A stretch of 64,000 nt of DNA from Drosophila miranda (Eukaryota; Arthropoda; Insecta; Diptera; Drosophilidae): the NCBI RefSeq assembly GCF_003369915.1, contig NC_046674.1, positions 4,216,001 to 4,280,000 of the forward strand. The letters run 5' to 3'. The notes beneath the pieces are model-generated. The model had not been told where the DNA came from. It worked only from the letters and a program-made list of their open reading frames with translations, and searched no databases. Position 1 is the stretch's first letter; each line of letters begins with the position of its first letter. The position numbers and the translations under genes were made by a program. Shown here piece after piece: positions 62,932 to 64,000 of the stretch.

Positions 62932-63524
62932 ACAGCAACACGATCAATAAACGAGACAAGCCAACAGCAACAACAGCCACGCACAACGACGACGACGACG
63001 AGTTAGAAGAAATACGATAAAAAAAAAAACAAGTAAGAAATCTGTGGATTAAGCTACGGACTAAAAGATACCTACTACCTAGGGGACTAACACCGAAATA
63101 AAGATGGAAATCAAAAGGAAATGAATTGAATTTAACAGATATTCCCCTATATTCCTATAGCCTATAGCCAGACGATCTACTAACTGCTGAAGAACACTGT
63201 TCGACTTTGGGGAAACGGCAACAAATTTCTTACAAATTGTGGACACCACAAAAGATTCTTTTGATAACTTTGATAGCAGCACAGAACTACTCTGATCTAT
63301 TTTCACAGGTCTCTGGGTATTTCGGGTACTTTCTAGGGCTTTCATCTGGTCTGTCGCACTCATGCAACATACCCTCGTTCGCTACGATTAACGGGGTATA
63401 CAAAGAAGAAACGAAGCAACAGCCAAAGAACTTTTATATTGCCAGAGTCGGGAGTCGGGAGTCGGGAGTCCGGAGCGGGAGTCGGGAGCTGGAGCGGGCT
63501 CCAGTAAGTGACTGAAGTGGCGGT

Positions 63525-63632
63525 GCAGAGCGGAGTCCAGAGGGGACTGCCGGGCAGAGCGGAGTCCAGAGGGGACTGCCGGGCAGAGCGGTGTCCAGAG
63601 GGGGCTGCAGGGCAGAGCGGAGTCCAGAGGTG
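63525..63632 (+). repeat. 29-bp minisatellite, about 3.7 units
   Basis: GCAGAGCGGAGTCCAGAGG starts at 63525, 63554, 63583 (with GTGTCC) and 63612. The period of 29 shifts the frame each unit, so the long ORFs across it are not evidence of coding. A GGGAGTC tandem lies just upstream at 63447-63490. Confidence 0.9.
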
Positions 63633-64000
63633 GAGCGGTGGGCGGTTGTTATTGTTGTTCTTGTTGCTGCGGCATGGGCTGCGCTGCCGGCGAGGTGTTG
63701 GGCGGTCAGGGGAAGCATTCTGTTTACGACTTTGCCTCGCTTTTTGTTGGAGGACGAATGCCGTGTGCAGTGCAATAGCAGAAAAAAGCCACAACGTGCA
63801 GCAGTGAAAGAAAAAAGACTAAAGAAAATAATGACAACAAGAATAAGGAGAAGAAGCCGACGAAGAAGCAAAAGCAAGAATGGGCCAAAGCCCCGGGAAG
63901 GGAGATCGACTGATGGAGTGCTCTGTAAACTGTTTTTGGGCTTGAAGCAGCTTTTGGAACCATATACATATATCGGGTGGGAACAGTTTATAAAGCAATT
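63633..64000. other. Right edge, nothing recognised
   Basis: Mixed AAG/AAC-rich sequence with no gene or repeat unit recognised. Confidence 0.4.

Noticed and set aside
63508..63807. 99-residue plus-strand ORF
   Set aside because: Crosses the same 29-bp minisatellite; repeat composition keeps it open.
63434..63877. 147-residue minus-strand ORF
   Set aside because: Crosses a 29-bp minisatellite whose period shifts the frame; openness is due to repeat composition.

Overview
The window is eukaryotic DNA from a Drosophila, most likely of the obscura group (D. pseudoobscura and relatives). The reasons are short introns with GT-AG ends, DRE (TATCGATA) and M1BP-type core promoter motifs, DINE-1/Helitron copies with GTCY cores, very high CA/GA microsatellite density, and a block of genes that I recall lying together on D. 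melanogaster 3L (Muller element D). That assignment rests on memory of gene order, not on a search. In the pseudoobscura lineage Muller D is the X-linked arm XR, so the window may be X-linked; the sequence alone does not prove it.

Layout. (1) 1-28,250, minus strand: the 5' half of karst (kst, beta-heavy spectrin). Ten coding exons are in the window, from the start codon at 11,533 to the left edge, where the gene runs off. A probable distal promoter and leader exon lie at 28,240-27,228. The ~15.7 kb between holds an intronless RING E3 gene on the opposite strand (23,887-24,576). (2) 28,250-32,750: intergenic repeat nest, with a ~1.05 kb unit repeated in tandem (two full copies plus a partial) and a 644-bp inverted-repeat element. 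(3) 32,831-44,326: compact housekeeping block: Ostm1/CG14969 (+), Ythdc1/YT521-B (-), an AFG2B/SPATA5L1-type AAA ATPase (CG12010, +), a LITAF-domain gene (CG32280, +) and iduronate 2-sulfatase (Ids/CG12014, +). Gaps are short and 3' ends are convergent or abutting. (4) 44,340-64,000: about 19.7 kb with no convincing protein gene. A promoter-like Inr+DPE pair with a splice donor sits at its left end, so it may be the first intron of a gene that continues to the right. It also contains Helitron copies, composite repeats and many simple repeats.

The genes are independent functions: apical membrane skeleton (kst), lysosomal membrane chloride transport (Ostm1), nuclear m6A reading (Ythdc1), AAA unfoldase (CG12010), endolysosomal membrane adaptor (LITAF), lysosomal glycosaminoglycan breakdown (Ids) and probable ER-associated ubiquitin ligation (RING gene). 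Nothing here is an operon. I found no tRNA, rRNA or CRISPR array. The least-explained material is the tandem and dispersed repeat family at 28.4-31.7 and 38.2 kb, the MITE-like element inside it, the Helitron copies with GAGA motifs, and the nested RING gene.
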